Shown in pieces: positions 28,428-37,623 of a stretch of 64,000 bases of DNA; positions within the stretch are counted from its first letter, which is position 1; each line of letters begins with the position of its first letter. The DNA is from Nocardia cyriacigeorgica (GTDB taxonomy: Bacteria; Actinomycetota; Actinomycetes; Mycobacteriales; Mycobacteriaceae). Under the pieces are notes generated by a model. The model was not told the origin of the DNA, ran no database searches, and was given only the letters and a program-made list of their open reading frames with translations. A program made the position numbers and the translations under genes. The stretch is taken from assembly GCF_005863245.1 (NCBI RefSeq), contig NZ_VBUT01000003.1, positions 186,001 through 250,000 of the forward strand. The letters are read 5' to 3'.

Positions 28428-29231
28428 CTAGTGTCCGTCGAGCTCCGCGACGACCGAAGCGAATCGGTCTGCGAAGTCGGCGCCGATGACGAAATAGGAG
28501 AAGCCGATTTCCTCTCGGCGTCGCTGGATCTCATCTTTGGCTGCCACTGGGTCCTCCGGTAGGACGGTCAGCGCGTCCGCCGCGCGGAGGGCTGCGGGGT
28601 CGGTGGCCGGGTGGGCCATATGGGGCGCGACTGTGTCGCCGATGACCGGCACGTGGAGGGCGAGCTCGATGTCCCGGGCGGTGCGGAAATCCCGTGCTAT
28701 GCGGGCGACTTCGCTGCGAGGCTGATCACCGAGCGTGAAGGTGACGATGTCGGCGACCTCGGCGGCCAGCGCTTGTGCCTTCGGGCCGTACACTGCCATC
28801 GCCACGGGGGTGTGATGATCGTGTCCGTCGAGATCGCGCAGCGTGTCGACTGTTTTTCGGATCTCGCTCAGTCGCTCGGTCGGTGGGGTGGCGTGTACGC
28901 CCTTGTCGCGGAGTTCGTCCTCGATTCCCGGCCTGCCGGTGCCGATGCCCATCTCGAATCGGCCATCGGTGAGCAGTGTCAGGGAGTGCGCTTCCCATGC
29001 GGTCAGCCACGCGGGACGCAGGGGAGAGGCATACACCCAGGTGCCGACGCGCATGTCGGTCAGGGCAGCGGCGGTGGCGAGCATCGGGCCGGGTGCCGGT
29101 TGCGTCTGCGGGAAGTCGGGCACCAGCAGCGTCGAGTAGCCGTAGTCGGCGATGCGGCGTACCCGATCTCGCCACGTGCTCGGATCGGTTCTGAGCGGGG
29201 CTACGACCCCGAATCGAAACGGCCTCGTCAT
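28428..29231 (-). CDS. LLM-class flavin/F420-dependent oxidoreductase
   Basis: A 267-residue TIM-barrel protein of the luciferase-like monooxygenase family: RFGVVAPLRTDPSTWRDRVR, FEMGIGTGRPGIEDELRDKG and a C-terminal GFSYFVIGADFADRF strand. Many actinobacterial members of this subgroup use F420 rather than FMN; cofC in this window supports F420 synthesis in the cell. The substrate is unknown. ATG 29231 (MTRPFRFG) is chosen; the frame stays open upstream but that part is antisense to the cold-shock gene. Confidence 0.8.
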   Translation of the reverse strand: MTRPFRFGVVAPLRTDPSTWRDRVRRIADYGYSTLLVPDFPQTQPAPGPMLATAAALTDMRVGTWVYASPLRPAWLTAWEAHSLTLLTDGRFEMGIGTGRPGIEDELRDKGVHATPPTERLSEIRKTVDTLRDLDGHDHHTPVAMAVYGPKAQALAAEVADIVTFTLGDQPRSEVARIARDFRTARDIELALHVPVIGDTVAPHMAHPATDPAALRAADALTVLPEDPVAAKDEIQRRREEIGFSYFVIGADFADRFASVVAELDGH

Positions 29232-29501
29232 GCCTGCGCTCCTGTCTGTCGGCCCACAGGGATAGGGACGGCGGCCGGGACCGAAATTCATCGGTGCAGG
29301 GGCGCTGTGGCCGCGTCCGGCCGTGACACGCTCGTAACCTGGGCAATCGTCCACACTCCATAGTGGAATGCGCCGAGGGATAGTTACCTCACAGTCACGT
29401 GCTCTAGAGGTGGAGGAATATCGCAAAGCATGGCATCGTTGTAGGCGAGACCGGGCTTGACATTTGCTCGGCTCATCTACAGGAAGTATGAAGTACAGAA
29501 C

Positions 29502-29705
29502 ATGGCTCAAGGCAGCGTGAAGTGGTTCAACAGCGAAAAGGGCTTCGGCTTTATCGCGCAAGACGGAGGCGGCCCTGACGTCTTCGTGCATTACTCGGCA
29601 GTTTCCGGGTCGGGTTTCCGGACCCTCGAAGAGGGTCAGCGTGTGGAGTTCGAGATCGGGCAGGGCCAGAAGGGTCCGCAGGCTCAGGACGTCCGCGCTA
29701 TCTGA
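29502..29705 (+). CDS. cspA: Cold-shock domain protein
   Basis: A 67-residue single cold-shock domain ([20 protein letters not shown]) with RNP1 KGFGFI and RNP2 VFVHY, a nucleic-acid chaperone that melts RNA structure. The ATG at 29502 is the family start. A TTGACA lies 45 bases upstream, in a leader region before a short ribosome-site-like GGAAG. A perfect palindromic terminator follows. The symbol is the general family name. Confidence 0.93.
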   Translation: MAQGSVKWFNSEKGFGFIAQDGGGPDVFVHYSAVSGSGFRTLEEGQRVEFEIGQGQKGPQAQDVRAI

Positions 29706-29720
29706 ACAGCGTGACTTTCG

Positions 29721-29750
29721 CAAGCCCCGCACCGTACGGTGCGGGGCTTG
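29721..29750. terminator. Perfect palindromic terminator after the cold-shock gene
   Basis: Two 15-base arms (CAAGCCCCGCACCGT and its exact complement) form a 30-base palindrome between the cold-shock stop and the stop of a small minus-strand frame at 29771. Being symmetric it can terminate both. Confidence 0.9.
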
Positions 29751-29770
29751 CCCCTTTCTGGGGGCGGGTG

Positions 29771-30019
29771 TCAGAGCAGTCGCTGCCGGTCGTGGACGAC
29801 GAACTCGTGCTCGAATGCGGCCTTATCCGATTCGGACATCAAGTGGTAGAGGCCGGACTCCCAGCGGTAGACGGCATCGCTACTCCGCCATTTCTGTTGT
29901 TGCAGTTCACGTTTGACGACCAGGCCGCATCCGATGACCGGCAGCGCGGACAAAATCCGGTCGTGGCATGGTCGTGTGCCCGATAACCATTGGCCGGCGG
30001 CACCGAACCCCCCACCCAA
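29771..30019 (-). CDS. Small hypothetical protein, start uncertain
   Basis: A minus-strand frame of up to 82 residues (TTG start) ends 21 bases from the shared terminator. The C-terminal half is protein-like and charged: KRELQQQKWRSSDAVYRWES, then GLYHLMSESDKAAFEHEFVV and HDRQRLL. The N-terminal part is doubtful and no ribosome site is seen. I do not recognise a family; it might be the remaining end of a larger decayed gene. Confidence 0.4.
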   Translation of the reverse strand: MGGGFGAAGQWLSGTRPCHDRILSALPVIGCGLVVKRELQQQKWRSSDAVYRWESGLYHLMSESDKAAFEHEFVVHDRQRLL

Positions 30020-30186
30020 TCTGTGGGTCCCCGGCAGCGACGCGCCGAAGCGCGGGGCGAATCCGGCTCAGGGAAAGCCAGGACTCCGCCGTGACCGGGT
30101 GCACCTCAGGCTGGAAACGAGACAGCGATTGGGTCGAGCGATCCGATCATCGTGAGCGGGCGGGTGCGTGCTCCGGGCCGGGCCGA

Positions 30187-30825
30187 CTACTGCCGGGCGA
30201 TGCTCAGGTGGGATGCGGCGGGCGAACTGCCGAGCACGGCGACCTGGTAGCCGGGGAGGGTGCCGAGGTCGTCGAAGAGACGTTCGCCGGCGCCGAGCAG
30301 GATCGGCACCACCGACAGGGTCATCTCATCGATCAGGCCGTCCCGGAAGAATTGGCGCAGGGTCGCCGCGCCGCCACCGATGCGGACGTCCTGTCCGCCG
30401 GCGGCGGCGAAGGCCTGTTGTAGGGCCTCTTCCGGTGCCGCGTCCACGAAGTGGAAGGTGGTTCCGCCCGCCATCGGCACCGAGGGGCGCGGGTGGTGGG
30501 TGAGCACGAAGACGTCGTGGTGGAACGGTGGGTTCTCGCCCCACCAGCCGGTCCAGTCGTGGTCGGGCCAGGCGCCGCGGACTGGCCCGAACATATTGCG
30601 GCCCATGATGGTTGCGCCGATGCCGTCTTCCTGGGTGGCGACGAGATCGTTGTCGATACCGGTGCCGCCACCCTCCTCGCCCATCATCGCGCGGCCGGCG
30701 CGGGTGCTGAAGATCCAGTCGTGCAGGCGTTCGCCGTTCTCGCCGAGGGGGTTCTCGACACTCTGGTTCGGCCCTGCGACGAAGCCGTCCAGGGAGATGG
30801 AGATATTGGCTCGGACCTTGGGCAT
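30187..30825 (-). CDS. Dihydrofolate reductase-family (RibD C-terminal-like) protein
   Basis: A 212-residue protein starting MPKVRANISISLDGFVAGPN, with GATIMGRNMFG, DVFVLTHHPRP and GGQDVRIGGGAATLRQFF, the NADPH-binding pattern of the RibD/DHFR-like reductase family. Its substrate is unknown; such proteins are usually not essential folate enzymes. ATG 30825 has a good ribosome site (GAGGAGG). It is divergent from the HxlR regulator and the likely target of it. Confidence 0.85.
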   Translation of the reverse strand: MPKVRANISISLDGFVAGPNQSVENPLGENGERLHDWIFSTRAGRAMMGEEGGGTGIDNDLVATQEDGIGATIMGRNMFGPVRGAWPDHDWTGWWGENPPFHHDVFVLTHHPRPSVPMAGGTTFHFVDAAPEEALQQAFAAAGGQDVRIGGGAATLRQFFRDGLIDEMTLSVVPILLGAGERLFDDLGTLPGYQVAVLGSSPAASHLSIARQ

Positions 30826-30851
30826 GATGGCCTCCTCGCGGAATGTGGTTG

Positions 30852-30908
30852 CTGTTTGCAATCGGTTGACTCGAACTGTAGCGGCAGGTGGTTGTATATT
30901 GCAAGCAG
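30852..30908. promoter_or_regulatory. Inverted repeat in the HxlR/DHFR-family divergent promoter
   Basis: CTGTTTGCAAT (30852-30862) and ATTGCAAGCAG (30898-30908) are inverted copies with one mismatch, separated by 35 bases in the 108-bp gap between the two divergent genes. TTGACT (30866-30871) lies between the arms and TATATT (30895-30900) overlaps the second arm. This is a credible operator for the adjacent HxlR regulator. Confidence 0.55.
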
Positions 30909-30933
30909 TGGAGATGGATCGAAGGAGGACCGC

Positions 30934-31431
30934 ATGCGCGAAGACGGACGTTCGGGATGCCCGATCAACGCAACCATCGAGGTGATCGGCGACCGGTGGA
31001 CGCTGCTGGTGCTGCGTGACGTGATGTTCGGCAATCGCCGCCACTTCCGCGAGCTGCTGGCCGGCTCCGAGGAAGGTATCGCCTCCAATATCCTGTCCGA
31101 CCGGCTCAAGCGCCTGGTCGCCGCCGGACTGCTGAGCCGGGAGGACGCAGGCCCGGGCCGCAAGGCCGAATACCGGCTGACCGAGTCCGCTATCCAGCTC
31201 GTGCCGATCATGGCGCATCTGGGGTCATGGGGACTGCGTCACCGCGAGACCAGCCACCGGCTGCGGGTGCGTGCGGAGCTGCTGGAGGAGGGCGGTCCGC
31301 AGCTGTGGGAGGAGTTCATGGACGAGCTGCGGGAACAACATCTCGGCACGCCCCGCCCCGATCCGTCGGCGCCACGGCCGAGCGAACGGTTGGCGGCGGC
31401 GTACGCCGCCGCAGTAGGCGTGAACGGCTGA
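30934..31431 (+). CDS. HxlR-family transcription regulator
   Basis: A 165-residue winged-helix protein with the typical N-terminal cysteine (GRSGCPINATIEVIGDRWTL) and LLVLRDVMFGNRRHFRELLA, then SNILSDRLKRLVAAGLLSRE. HxlR proteins sense redox or electrophilic signals, often through that cysteine, and control divergent reductases. The reductase-family gene across the gap fits this pattern. ATG 30934 follows a GGAGGA ribosome site. Confidence 0.88.
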   Translation: MREDGRSGCPINATIEVIGDRWTLLVLRDVMFGNRRHFRELLAGSEEGIASNILSDRLKRLVAAGLLSREDAGPGRKAEYRLTESAIQLVPIMAHLGSWGLRHRETSHRLRVRAELLEEGGPQLWEEFMDELREQHLGTPRPDPSAPRPSERLAAAYAAAVGVNG

Positions 31432-31449
31432 GCCGCGGGCAGGTGTGTG

Positions 31450-32262
31450 TTACGCGGGTGCGCCCGCTGCTTCCCGGCGGAAGAACGCCGCTGTGAGCTC
31501 CTTGATCGAGGCCATATCGCGGTCGATCGTCTTCGGGAACGCGCTGTCGGCGAGGTCGAACTCCGCGGCGATGAAGGCGGCGATCGGCTCCGGCGCCGAG
31601 CCGCTGCCCATTTCGCGGGTCCGCGATTTCACCTCGGTCAGTTCGGTGATCGCTGCGACCAGGTCGGCGGGCAACTCGCACTGCGCCATCAATGTCGGCA
31701 GATGCATCGGCGCTACCGCGGCGCCGGGATGCTCGCGCAGCCACCGCAGTGCCATGGCCGGACGCAGCGAGTAGAACACTTTCTTCAACGATCCGTTGCG
31801 CTCGAACAGCTTCCACTGGCGATCGCCGAGATGCAGATAGTGTCGCGCCACCCGGTTGCGGTCGGCGACGGCCTCGGCCAGCTCGAGCAGTTCGGCGCGG
31901 AACCGATCGTCCCCGCGGTAGACGATCGGTGACTGCAACCATTCGATCAGCACCGCGTTGCCCTTCACCAGCAGCCGCAACGCTTTACCGAGATCCCAGC
32001 CGTTGACGTCGAGCAGCCCGACCAGCGGCGTCTCGATCACATCCCGTGTCCGCCACGGTGACAGATACGCATCGAGGCTCGCGACATACAGGAACCGGCA
32101 GTCGTAGTCGGAATCCGGTAAGGGGAATCCCCATGCCCGGCTGCCGCTTTCGATCGCCAGCCGAACCCGTGCGTGATGCTCGCGCTCGACGCGATCCAAC
32201 GTCGAGTCGATGGACGCGACGATCTTCGGGTCCATCGAGACGGGAATTGTGCGCAGGGACAT
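31450..32262 (-). CDS. RlaP/YcgL-like nucleotidyltransferase
   Basis: A 270-residue protein of the DNA polymerase beta-like nucleotidyltransferase family (COG3541/RlaP type). The active-site pattern is RLAIESGSRAWGFPLPDSDY followed by DCRFLYV, with the GS and two carboxylates (D-x-D). Founders were linked to an RNA ligase and predicted to act in RNA repair. No RNA ligase gene lies near it here, so the job is open. It is convergent with the HxlR gene (18-bp gap). Confidence 0.8.
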   Translation of the reverse strand: MSLRTIPVSMDPKIVASIDSTLDRVEREHHARVRLAIESGSRAWGFPLPDSDYDCRFLYVASLDAYLSPWRTRDVIETPLVGLLDVNGWDLGKALRLLVKGNAVLIEWLQSPIVYRGDDRFRAELLELAEAVADRNRVARHYLHLGDRQWKLFERNGSLKKVFYSLRPAMALRWLREHPGAAVAPMHLPTLMAQCELPADLVAAITELTEVKSRTREMGSGSAPEPIAAFIAAEFDLADSAFPKTIDRDMASIKELTAAFFRREAAGAPA

Positions 32263-32338
32263 GGGCGAATGCTAGGCACCGAAGCAGTGCTGCCGCTGCA
32301 CATTTCCGGCGTTGTGCGTAGCGGGTCGGTCTCGGCGC

Positions 32339-33613
32339 TCACGTGCCGGAGCGGCCCGCACCTCGTCGGGCGAGGTAGGCCACCGCGCCGACGGCGGCGA
32401 CGACCGCTCCGGCGCGGACCGATTCCACCGGCAGTGTGAACGCCAGGAGCAGGCAGCCGATGAGGCCGACGATCGGGACGGCGCGGGGTGGGCGGCCTTC
32501 GTCTCGGGTCAGGGTCAAGGCGGAGGCGTTGGCGATGGCGTAGTAGAGCAGGACGCCGAAGGAGGAGAAGCCGATGGCGGCGCGCAGGTCGGCGGTGGCG
32601 GCGGCGAGGGCGACGACGGCGCCGACGGCGATTTCGGCGTGGTGCGGGACGCCGGTGCGCGGATGGACCGCGGCGAGGGTGCGGGGCAGGTGATGGTCGC
32701 GGGCCATGGCGAGGGTGGTGCGGGAGACGCCGAGGATCAATGCCAGCAGCGAACCGAGCGCGGCGACCGCGGCACCGGCCCGGACGATGGGGGACAGCCA
32801 GTCGGCGCCCGCGGCCTGGACCGCACTCGCCAGCGGCGCGGTGGATTCGGCCAGGCGGTGCGGTCCGAGTGCCAGCAGCGCGGCGACGGCCACGGCCGCG
32901 TAGACCACCAAGGTGATACCCAAGGCGATCGGGACGGCGCGCGGAATGGTGCGGGCGGGATCGCGCACCTCCTCGCCGAGGGTGGCGATGCGGGCATAGC
33001 CGGCGAATGCGAAGAACAGCAGACCCGCGGCCTGGAGCACGCCGAGCAGCGTGATGTCGGATCCGAATGCCAAGCGGCCGGGATCCGCCTCGGGCGAAGT
33101 CGTGGCACTGACGACCACCGCCGCCAGGACCGCGAGGACGACGGCAACGATCACCCTGGTCAGTAGTGCCGACTTCTGGACGCCGAGATAGTTCACCGTC
33201 GTCAAGGCGACCACCGCGGCGACCGCCACCGCATGCGCATGACCCGGCCAGAGATACACCCCGACCGTCAACGCCATGGCTGCACACGAGGCGGTCTTGC
33301 CGACCACGAAACTCCAGCCCGCCAGATAACCCCAGAACGGGCCGAGCCTTTCGCGGCCGTAGACGTAGGTGCCGCCGGAGTCGGGATAGCGCGCGGCCAG
33401 CCGGGCCGACGACGTCGCATTGCAGTACGCGACCACCGCGGCCACGCCGAGCCCGAGCAGCAGCCCGCTTCCCGCGGCGTTCGCGGCCGGGGCCAACGCG
33501 GCGAAAATGCCGGCGCCGAGCATGGCGCCCAGGCCGATCATGACCGCATCGGCGAGGCCCAGGCGTCTGTGCAGTCGTTGCTGGCTCGGCTGGTTCGACG
33601 GTTGGCGGGGCAC
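32339..33613 (-). CDS. APC-superfamily amino acid permease
   Basis: A 424-residue transporter with about 12 hydrophobic helices. The first helix has the APC signature GLADAVMIGLGAMLGAGIFA; VNYLGVQKSALLTRVIVAVV and FFAFAGYARIATLGEEVRDP are also typical (the latter being the conserved substrate-path region). It probably imports an amino acid or amine by proton coupling; the substrate cannot be read from sequence. Confidence 0.88.
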   Translation of the reverse strand: MPRQPSNQPSQQRLHRRLGLADAVMIGLGAMLGAGIFAALAPAANAAGSGLLLGLGVAAVVAYCNATSSARLAARYPDSGGTYVYGRERLGPFWGYLAGWSFVVGKTASCAAMALTVGVYLWPGHAHAVAVAAVVALTTVNYLGVQKSALLTRVIVAVVLAVLAAVVVSATTSPEADPGRLAFGSDITLLGVLQAAGLLFFAFAGYARIATLGEEVRDPARTIPRAVPIALGITLVVYAAVAVAALLALGPHRLAESTAPLASAVQAAGADWLSPIVRAGAAVAALGSLLALILGVSRTTLAMARDHHLPRTLAAVHPRTGVPHHAEIAVGAVVALAAATADLRAAIGFSSFGVLLYYAIANASALTLTRDEGRPPRAVPIVGLIGCLLLAFTLPVESVRAGAVVAAVGAVAYLARRGAGRSGT

Positions 33614-34225
33614 GGCGGCTCCTGGGGCGAGGGTGGAATCCGCCGCTCACCTTATCGGCGAGGGGACGCATGCGCCGGGTGAGAGGTTCGCTGCCGGCCC
33701 TGCGGATTCGGAATGTCGGCGCACGACGACTGCCCGAGCCGTCACACGAGTCGGCATCGTTCGGCGGCGACGAGCCCGATCCGCGGCGTGCGCATCCGAC
33801 GGACGCTGAAACCGGTGCGCGACAGCCCGGATCGGAGCATTGCGGCCGGCGCGGCGAATATGACAGTGACAACGGAATTCCCGGAATAACGATCCGCTTA
33901 ATTTGTCGGGCCCTGCCGTACTGCGACCAGGAGCGCAGCGGCAGATTTTCGCGAATTGCCCATGACATTGTGGGCGCGGCGTTAAGCAATTTCTCAGTTT
34001 ATCCACGGTGCGTCATGGGTAGGCGCCGTAATCGGCCCGTGACCTGCGGGTTCCGGTCGTTTGCGCTGATAGGGGGCCTGCATCGGCGCGCACTGGCTCA
34101 CAGATTCGTGTCGAATGTGGCTTGCGTCACTAATCAGTGATTTTCCGTAACCCATTCTGTGCGCGCCTCGATGGACCGTGTGTCAGCCAGTTCGACTGGA
34201 ATGAATTCCGACGAGAGGTAATTTC
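33614..34225. other. 612-bp gene-poor region upstream of a small peptide gene
   Basis: No supportable gene on either strand. The second half is clearly richer in A and T than its surroundings and contains a TCACT-AATC-AGTGA dyad at 34127-34140. The sequence before 34226 must hold the promoter of the 38-residue peptide gene (ribosome site GAGAGG). Long open frames here have no protein-like composition. Confidence 0.5.
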
Positions 34226-34342
34226 ATGATCCCCGTTATCATCGACACCGGTAGCGCCGCTGTGAACGGTCTTTTCGACACCCTGGGTGCGGCCCTGCAC
34301 GGCCTGGTGAACACCCTGTGGACGGGCTCGTTCGGCGGCTGA
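34226..34342 (+). CDS. 38-residue amphipathic/hydrophobic peptide
   Basis: ATG 34226, with GAGAGG eight bases before it, opens a frame of 38 residues: it starts [20 protein letters not shown] and ends [12 protein letters not shown]. It has no basic residue except one His and shows a weakly amphipathic pattern, like small surface or membrane-active peptides of mycolata. It stands alone between 612 bp of non-coding DNA and its own strong terminator. No family is recognised, so function is unknown. Confidence 0.6.
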   Translation: MIPVIIDTGSAAVNGLFDTLGAALHGLVNTLWTGSFGG

Positions 34343-34374
34343 TCACACGCTGCGGTCGCGGACGCGACCTGACT

Positions 34375-34409
34375 CCTGCCCCGGCCTTCCTCGTAGAGGC
34401 CGGGGCAGG
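34375..34409 (+). terminator. Terminator after the 38-residue peptide gene
   Basis: CCTGCCCCGGCCT and AGGCCGGGGCAGG pair perfectly (13 bp) around a nine-base loop, 32 bases after the peptide stop. There is no long T-tract. It isolates the small gene from serA. Confidence 0.85.
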
Positions 34410-34560
34410 TCCGTGTCCGGGGCGGAACGACCGCCTCGGACCTCGGCAGGCCGACTGACGACGGGCGCCTACCAGGCGGTAGGTCGTGCGGAAATCGCGC
34501 CAACTAAGCTGGTCCCCGGTAACTGCCGACCCCCCATTTCTTCCCCAGGAGTAACCCACA

Positions 34561-36159
34561 GTGAGCCAAGCAGGCCGTCCTGTAGTTCTGATCGCCGACA
34601 AGCTCGCCCAGTCGACCGTCGACGCGCTCGGTGACGGTGTCGAGGTCCGCTGGGTCGACGGTCCCGACCGTCCGGCGCTGCTGGCCGCCGTTCCGGAGGC
34701 CGACGCGCTGCTGGTGCGCTCGGCCACCACGGTCGACGCCGAAGTGCTGGAAGCCGGTAAGAACCTGAAGATCGTCGCCCGCGCCGGCGTCGGCCTCGAC
34801 AACGTCGACGTGCCCGCCGCCACCGAGCGCGGCGTCATGGTCGTCAACGCGCCGACCTCCAATATCCACACCGCCGCCGAGCACGCCGTCACGCTGATGC
34901 TCGCCGCGGCCCGTCAGGTGCCCGCCGCCGACGCCACCCTGCGCGAGCGCACCTGGCAGCGCAGCAAGTTCAACGGTGTCGAGATCTTCGGCAAGACCGT
35001 CGGCGTCGTCGGCCTGGGCCGCATCGGCCAGCTGTTCGCCGCGCGCCTGGCCGCGTTCGAGACCCATGTCATCGCCTACGACCCCTACGTCTCCCCGGCC
35101 CGCGCCGCCCAGCTCGGCATCGAGCTGGTGACGTTGGAGGAGCTGCTCGGCCGTGCCGACCTCATCTCGGTGCACCTGCCCAAGACCCCGGAGACCAAGG
35201 GTCTGCTGAGCAAGGAGAAGCTCGCGCTGACCAAGCCGGGCGTCATCATCGTCAATGCCGCCCGCGGTGGCCTGATCGACGAGCAGGCCCTGGCCGACGC
35301 CATCAAGTCCGGCCACGTGCGTGCCGCGGGCCTCGACGTGTTCGAGACCGAGCCGTGCACCGACAGCCCGCTGTTCGACCTGCCGCAGGTCGTGGTGACC
35401 CCGCACCTGGGCGCCTCCACCACCGAGGCCCAGGACCGCGCGGGCACCGATGTCGCCAAGTCGGTGCTGCTGGCCCTGGCCGGTGAGTTCGTGCCCGGCG
35501 CGGTGAACGTCACCGGCGGCGTCGTCGGCGACGAGGTCGCCCCGTGGCTCGACATCGTGCGCAAGCAGGGTGTGCTGCTCGGCGCGCTGGCCGACGAACT
35601 GCCGGTGAGCGTGGAGATCCAGGTGCGCGGCGAGCTGGCCGCCAGCGAGGTCGGCGTGCTGGAACTGTCGGCGCTGCGCGGCATCTTCTCCGCGCACGTC
35701 GAGGACCAGGTCACCTTCGTGAACGCGCCCGCGCTGGCCCAGGAACGCGGGATCAGCACCGAGGTCACCACGGTCTCGGAGAGCCCGAGCCACCGCAGCG
35801 TCGTCGACCTGCGCGCGGTGTTCGGCGACGGCCGCACCCTGAACGTGGCGGGCACGCTGACCGAGCCCGCTCAGGTGGAGAAGATCGTCAACATCAACGG
35901 CCGCAACTACGACATGCGCGCCGAGGGCCTGAACCTGGCCGTGCTCAACTACGAGGACAAGCCGGGCGCGCTGGGCAAGATCGGCATGAAGCTCGGCGCG
36001 GCCGAGATCGACATCCTGGCCGCGCAGCTGACCCAGGACGTCGACAAGGAAGGCGCCACCGTCATGCTGCGGGTCGGCAAGGAGGTGCCCGCCGAGGTGC
36101 AGGCCGCGATCGGCGAATCCGTCGGCGCCACCAAGGTGGTCCAGGTCGACCTGTTCTGA
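34561..36159 (+). CDS. serA: D-3-phosphoglycerate dehydrogenase
   Basis: The 532-residue long-form enzyme oxidises 3-phosphoglycerate in the first step of serine synthesis. The NAD-binding motif is [14 protein letters not shown] (near residue 150), and the catalytic Arg/Glu/His appear in [20 protein letters not shown] and TPHLGAS (H282). The extra intervening (ASB) domain of about 140 residues and the C-terminal ACT domain ([20 protein letters not shown]) mark the actinobacterial form that responds to serine. It begins at GTG 34561 behind CAGGAG and ends at a terminator. Confidence 0.97.
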   Translation: MSQAGRPVVLIADKLAQSTVDALGDGVEVRWVDGPDRPALLAAVPEADALLVRSATTVDAEVLEAGKNLKIVARAGVGLDNVDVPAATERGVMVVNAPTSNIHTAAEHAVTLMLAAARQVPAADATLRERTWQRSKFNGVEIFGKTVGVVGLGRIGQLFAARLAAFETHVIAYDPYVSPARAAQLGIELVTLEELLGRADLISVHLPKTPETKGLLSKEKLALTKPGVIIVNAARGGLIDEQALADAIKSGHVRAAGLDVFETEPCTDSPLFDLPQVVVTPHLGASTTEAQDRAGTDVAKSVLLALAGEFVPGAVNVTGGVVGDEVAPWLDIVRKQGVLLGALADELPVSVEIQVRGELAASEVGVLELSALRGIFSAHVEDQVTFVNAPALAQERGISTEVTTVSESPSHRSVVDLRAVFGDGRTLNVAGTLTEPAQVEKIVNINGRNYDMRAEGLNLAVLNYEDKPGALGKIGMKLGAAEIDILAAQLTQDVDKEGATVMLRVGKEVPAEVQAAIGESVGATKVVQVDLF

Positions 36160-36188
36160 GTCGCCGGGCACTGCCCGAACTGTGTAGC

Positions 36189-36218
36189 CGAGCCCCGTTC
36201 CGTCTGGAGCGGGGCTCG
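36189..36218 (+). terminator. Terminator after serA
   Basis: CGAGCCCCGTTCC pairs with GGAGCGGGGCTCG (13 bp with one G-U) around GTCT, 29 bases past the serA stop. Confidence 0.85.
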
Positions 36219-36394
36219 ACTGCATCGGCCGGGTGGCATGATCGCGCCGCGCCCACGATCATCGCAGGCGCCTGCGCACAACACCGGTTTCCCAGTGTCC
36301 GGGACGAGTTCGCCCTGGTCGCGGCCCGGTTCGGGGCACCGGCTATCGTTGCGATGTTCACGGGCGCCATCATCGGAAACGGAGCACTGCTTTC

Positions 36395-37402
36395 ATGAAA
36401 CTCGCTGTCATCCCGGGCGACGGTATCGGTCCCGAGGTCATCGCCGAAGCCCTCAAGGTGCTCGACGTGGTCGCACCCGGGGTCGAGAAGACCGAATACG
36501 ACCTGGGTGCCAAGCGGTACCACCGCACCGGCGAGATCCTGCCCGAATCGGTGCTGCCGGAACTGAAGCAGCACGACGCGATCCTGCTCGGCGCGATCGG
36601 CGACCCGTCGGTGCCCAGCGGCGTGCTCGAGCGCGGTCTGCTGCTGCACACCCGGTTCGCGCTCGATCACCACGTGAACCTGCGCCCGTCGAAGCTGTTC
36701 CCCGGCGTCACCAGCCCGCTCGCGGGTAACCCGGAGATCGACTTCGTGGTGGTGCGCGAAGGCACCGAGGGTCCCTACACCGGCACCGGTGGCGCGATCC
36801 GCGTGAATACCCCGCACGAGGTGGCCACCGAGGTCAGCACCAACACCCGATTCGGCATCGAGCGGGTCGTGCGCTACGCCTTCGCCACCGCGCAGCAGCG
36901 CCGCAAGCATCTGACGCTGGTGCACAAGACGAACGTGCTGAGCTTCGCCGGATCGCTGTGGCAGCGCACCGTTGACGAGGTCGGCGCGGAATTCTCCGAC
37001 GTCGAGGTGGCCTACCAGCACATCGATGCGGCCACCATCCACATGGTCAACGATCCGGGCCGCTTCGACGTGATCGTCACCGACAATCTGTTCGGCGACA
37101 TCATCACCGACCTGGCCGCCGCCGTCAGCGGTGGTATCGGCCTGGCCGCCAGCGGCAATATCGATGCCTCCGGCACCAACCCGAGCATGTTCGAGCCGGT
37201 GCACGGCAGCGCCCCCGATATCGCCGGCCAGTCCAAGGCCGACCCGACCGCCGCGATCCTGTCGCTGTCGCTGCTGCTGAATCACCTGGGTGACACCGAA
37301 GCCGCGGCACGTGTGGAGGCCGCGGTCGCCAAGGATCTGGCCTCGCGCACCGGGGCGGCCTCGACCGTGGAGATCGGCGACCGGATCGCTGCCTCGGTCT
37401 AA
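36395..37402 (+). CDS. leuB: 3-isopropylmalate dehydrogenase
   Basis: The 335-residue NAD-dependent enzyme oxidatively decarboxylates 3-isopropylmalate in leucine synthesis. It starts [20 protein letters not shown] and shows the substrate loop ([20 protein letters not shown]), HKTNVLSF, and the adenine-binding [10 protein letters not shown]. The catalytic Tyr/Lys region is [19 protein letters not shown]. Length is normal for the actinobacterial type. It lies 235 bp after serA and is followed by its own terminator, so it is a separate unit. Confidence 0.97.
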   Translation: MKLAVIPGDGIGPEVIAEALKVLDVVAPGVEKTEYDLGAKRYHRTGEILPESVLPELKQHDAILLGAIGDPSVPSGVLERGLLLHTRFALDHHVNLRPSKLFPGVTSPLAGNPEIDFVVVREGTEGPYTGTGGAIRVNTPHEVATEVSTNTRFGIERVVRYAFATAQQRRKHLTLVHKTNVLSFAGSLWQRTVDEVGAEFSDVEVAYQHIDAATIHMVNDPGRFDVIVTDNLFGDIITDLAAAVSGGIGLAASGNIDASGTNPSMFEPVHGSAPDIAGQSKADPTAAILSLSLLLNHLGDTEAAARVEAAVAKDLASRTGAASTVEIGDRIAASV

Positions 37403-37417
37403 CGCACGAATACAGGA

Positions 37418-37447
37418 AGGCCCCGCGTTCTTTCGAGCGCGGGGCCT
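37418..37447 (+). terminator. Terminator after leuB
   Basis: AGGCCCCGCG (37418-37427) pairs perfectly with CGCGGGGCCT (37438-37447), 15 bases past the leuB stop. Confidence 0.85.
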
Positions 37448-37623
37448 CGTCATCGAGCGGCAATGCTGCTTGCTCGTCCGCCGGGGACTGTCGAATAGCT
37501 GTTGTGCGGTGGCTGTGTTCCCGCGCGGCTCCGTGACTTCTGTCGGTGGAGAGGATCCGGGCGTCGGGTGGCCGCATGAGAAGGTCCGCACACGGCTGCC
37601 TGGCCCGTGCCGTCGCCGAGCTG

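Noticed and set aside
29232..29732. N-terminal extension of the LLM oxidoreductase
   Set aside because: This part is antisense to the cold-shock gene and has no similarity to the family; the family start MTRPFRFG is at 29231.
33670..34140. 156-codon frame in the 612-bp gap
   Set aside because: Arg/Gly/His-rich composition without a domain; crosses AT-rich regulatory-looking sequence.
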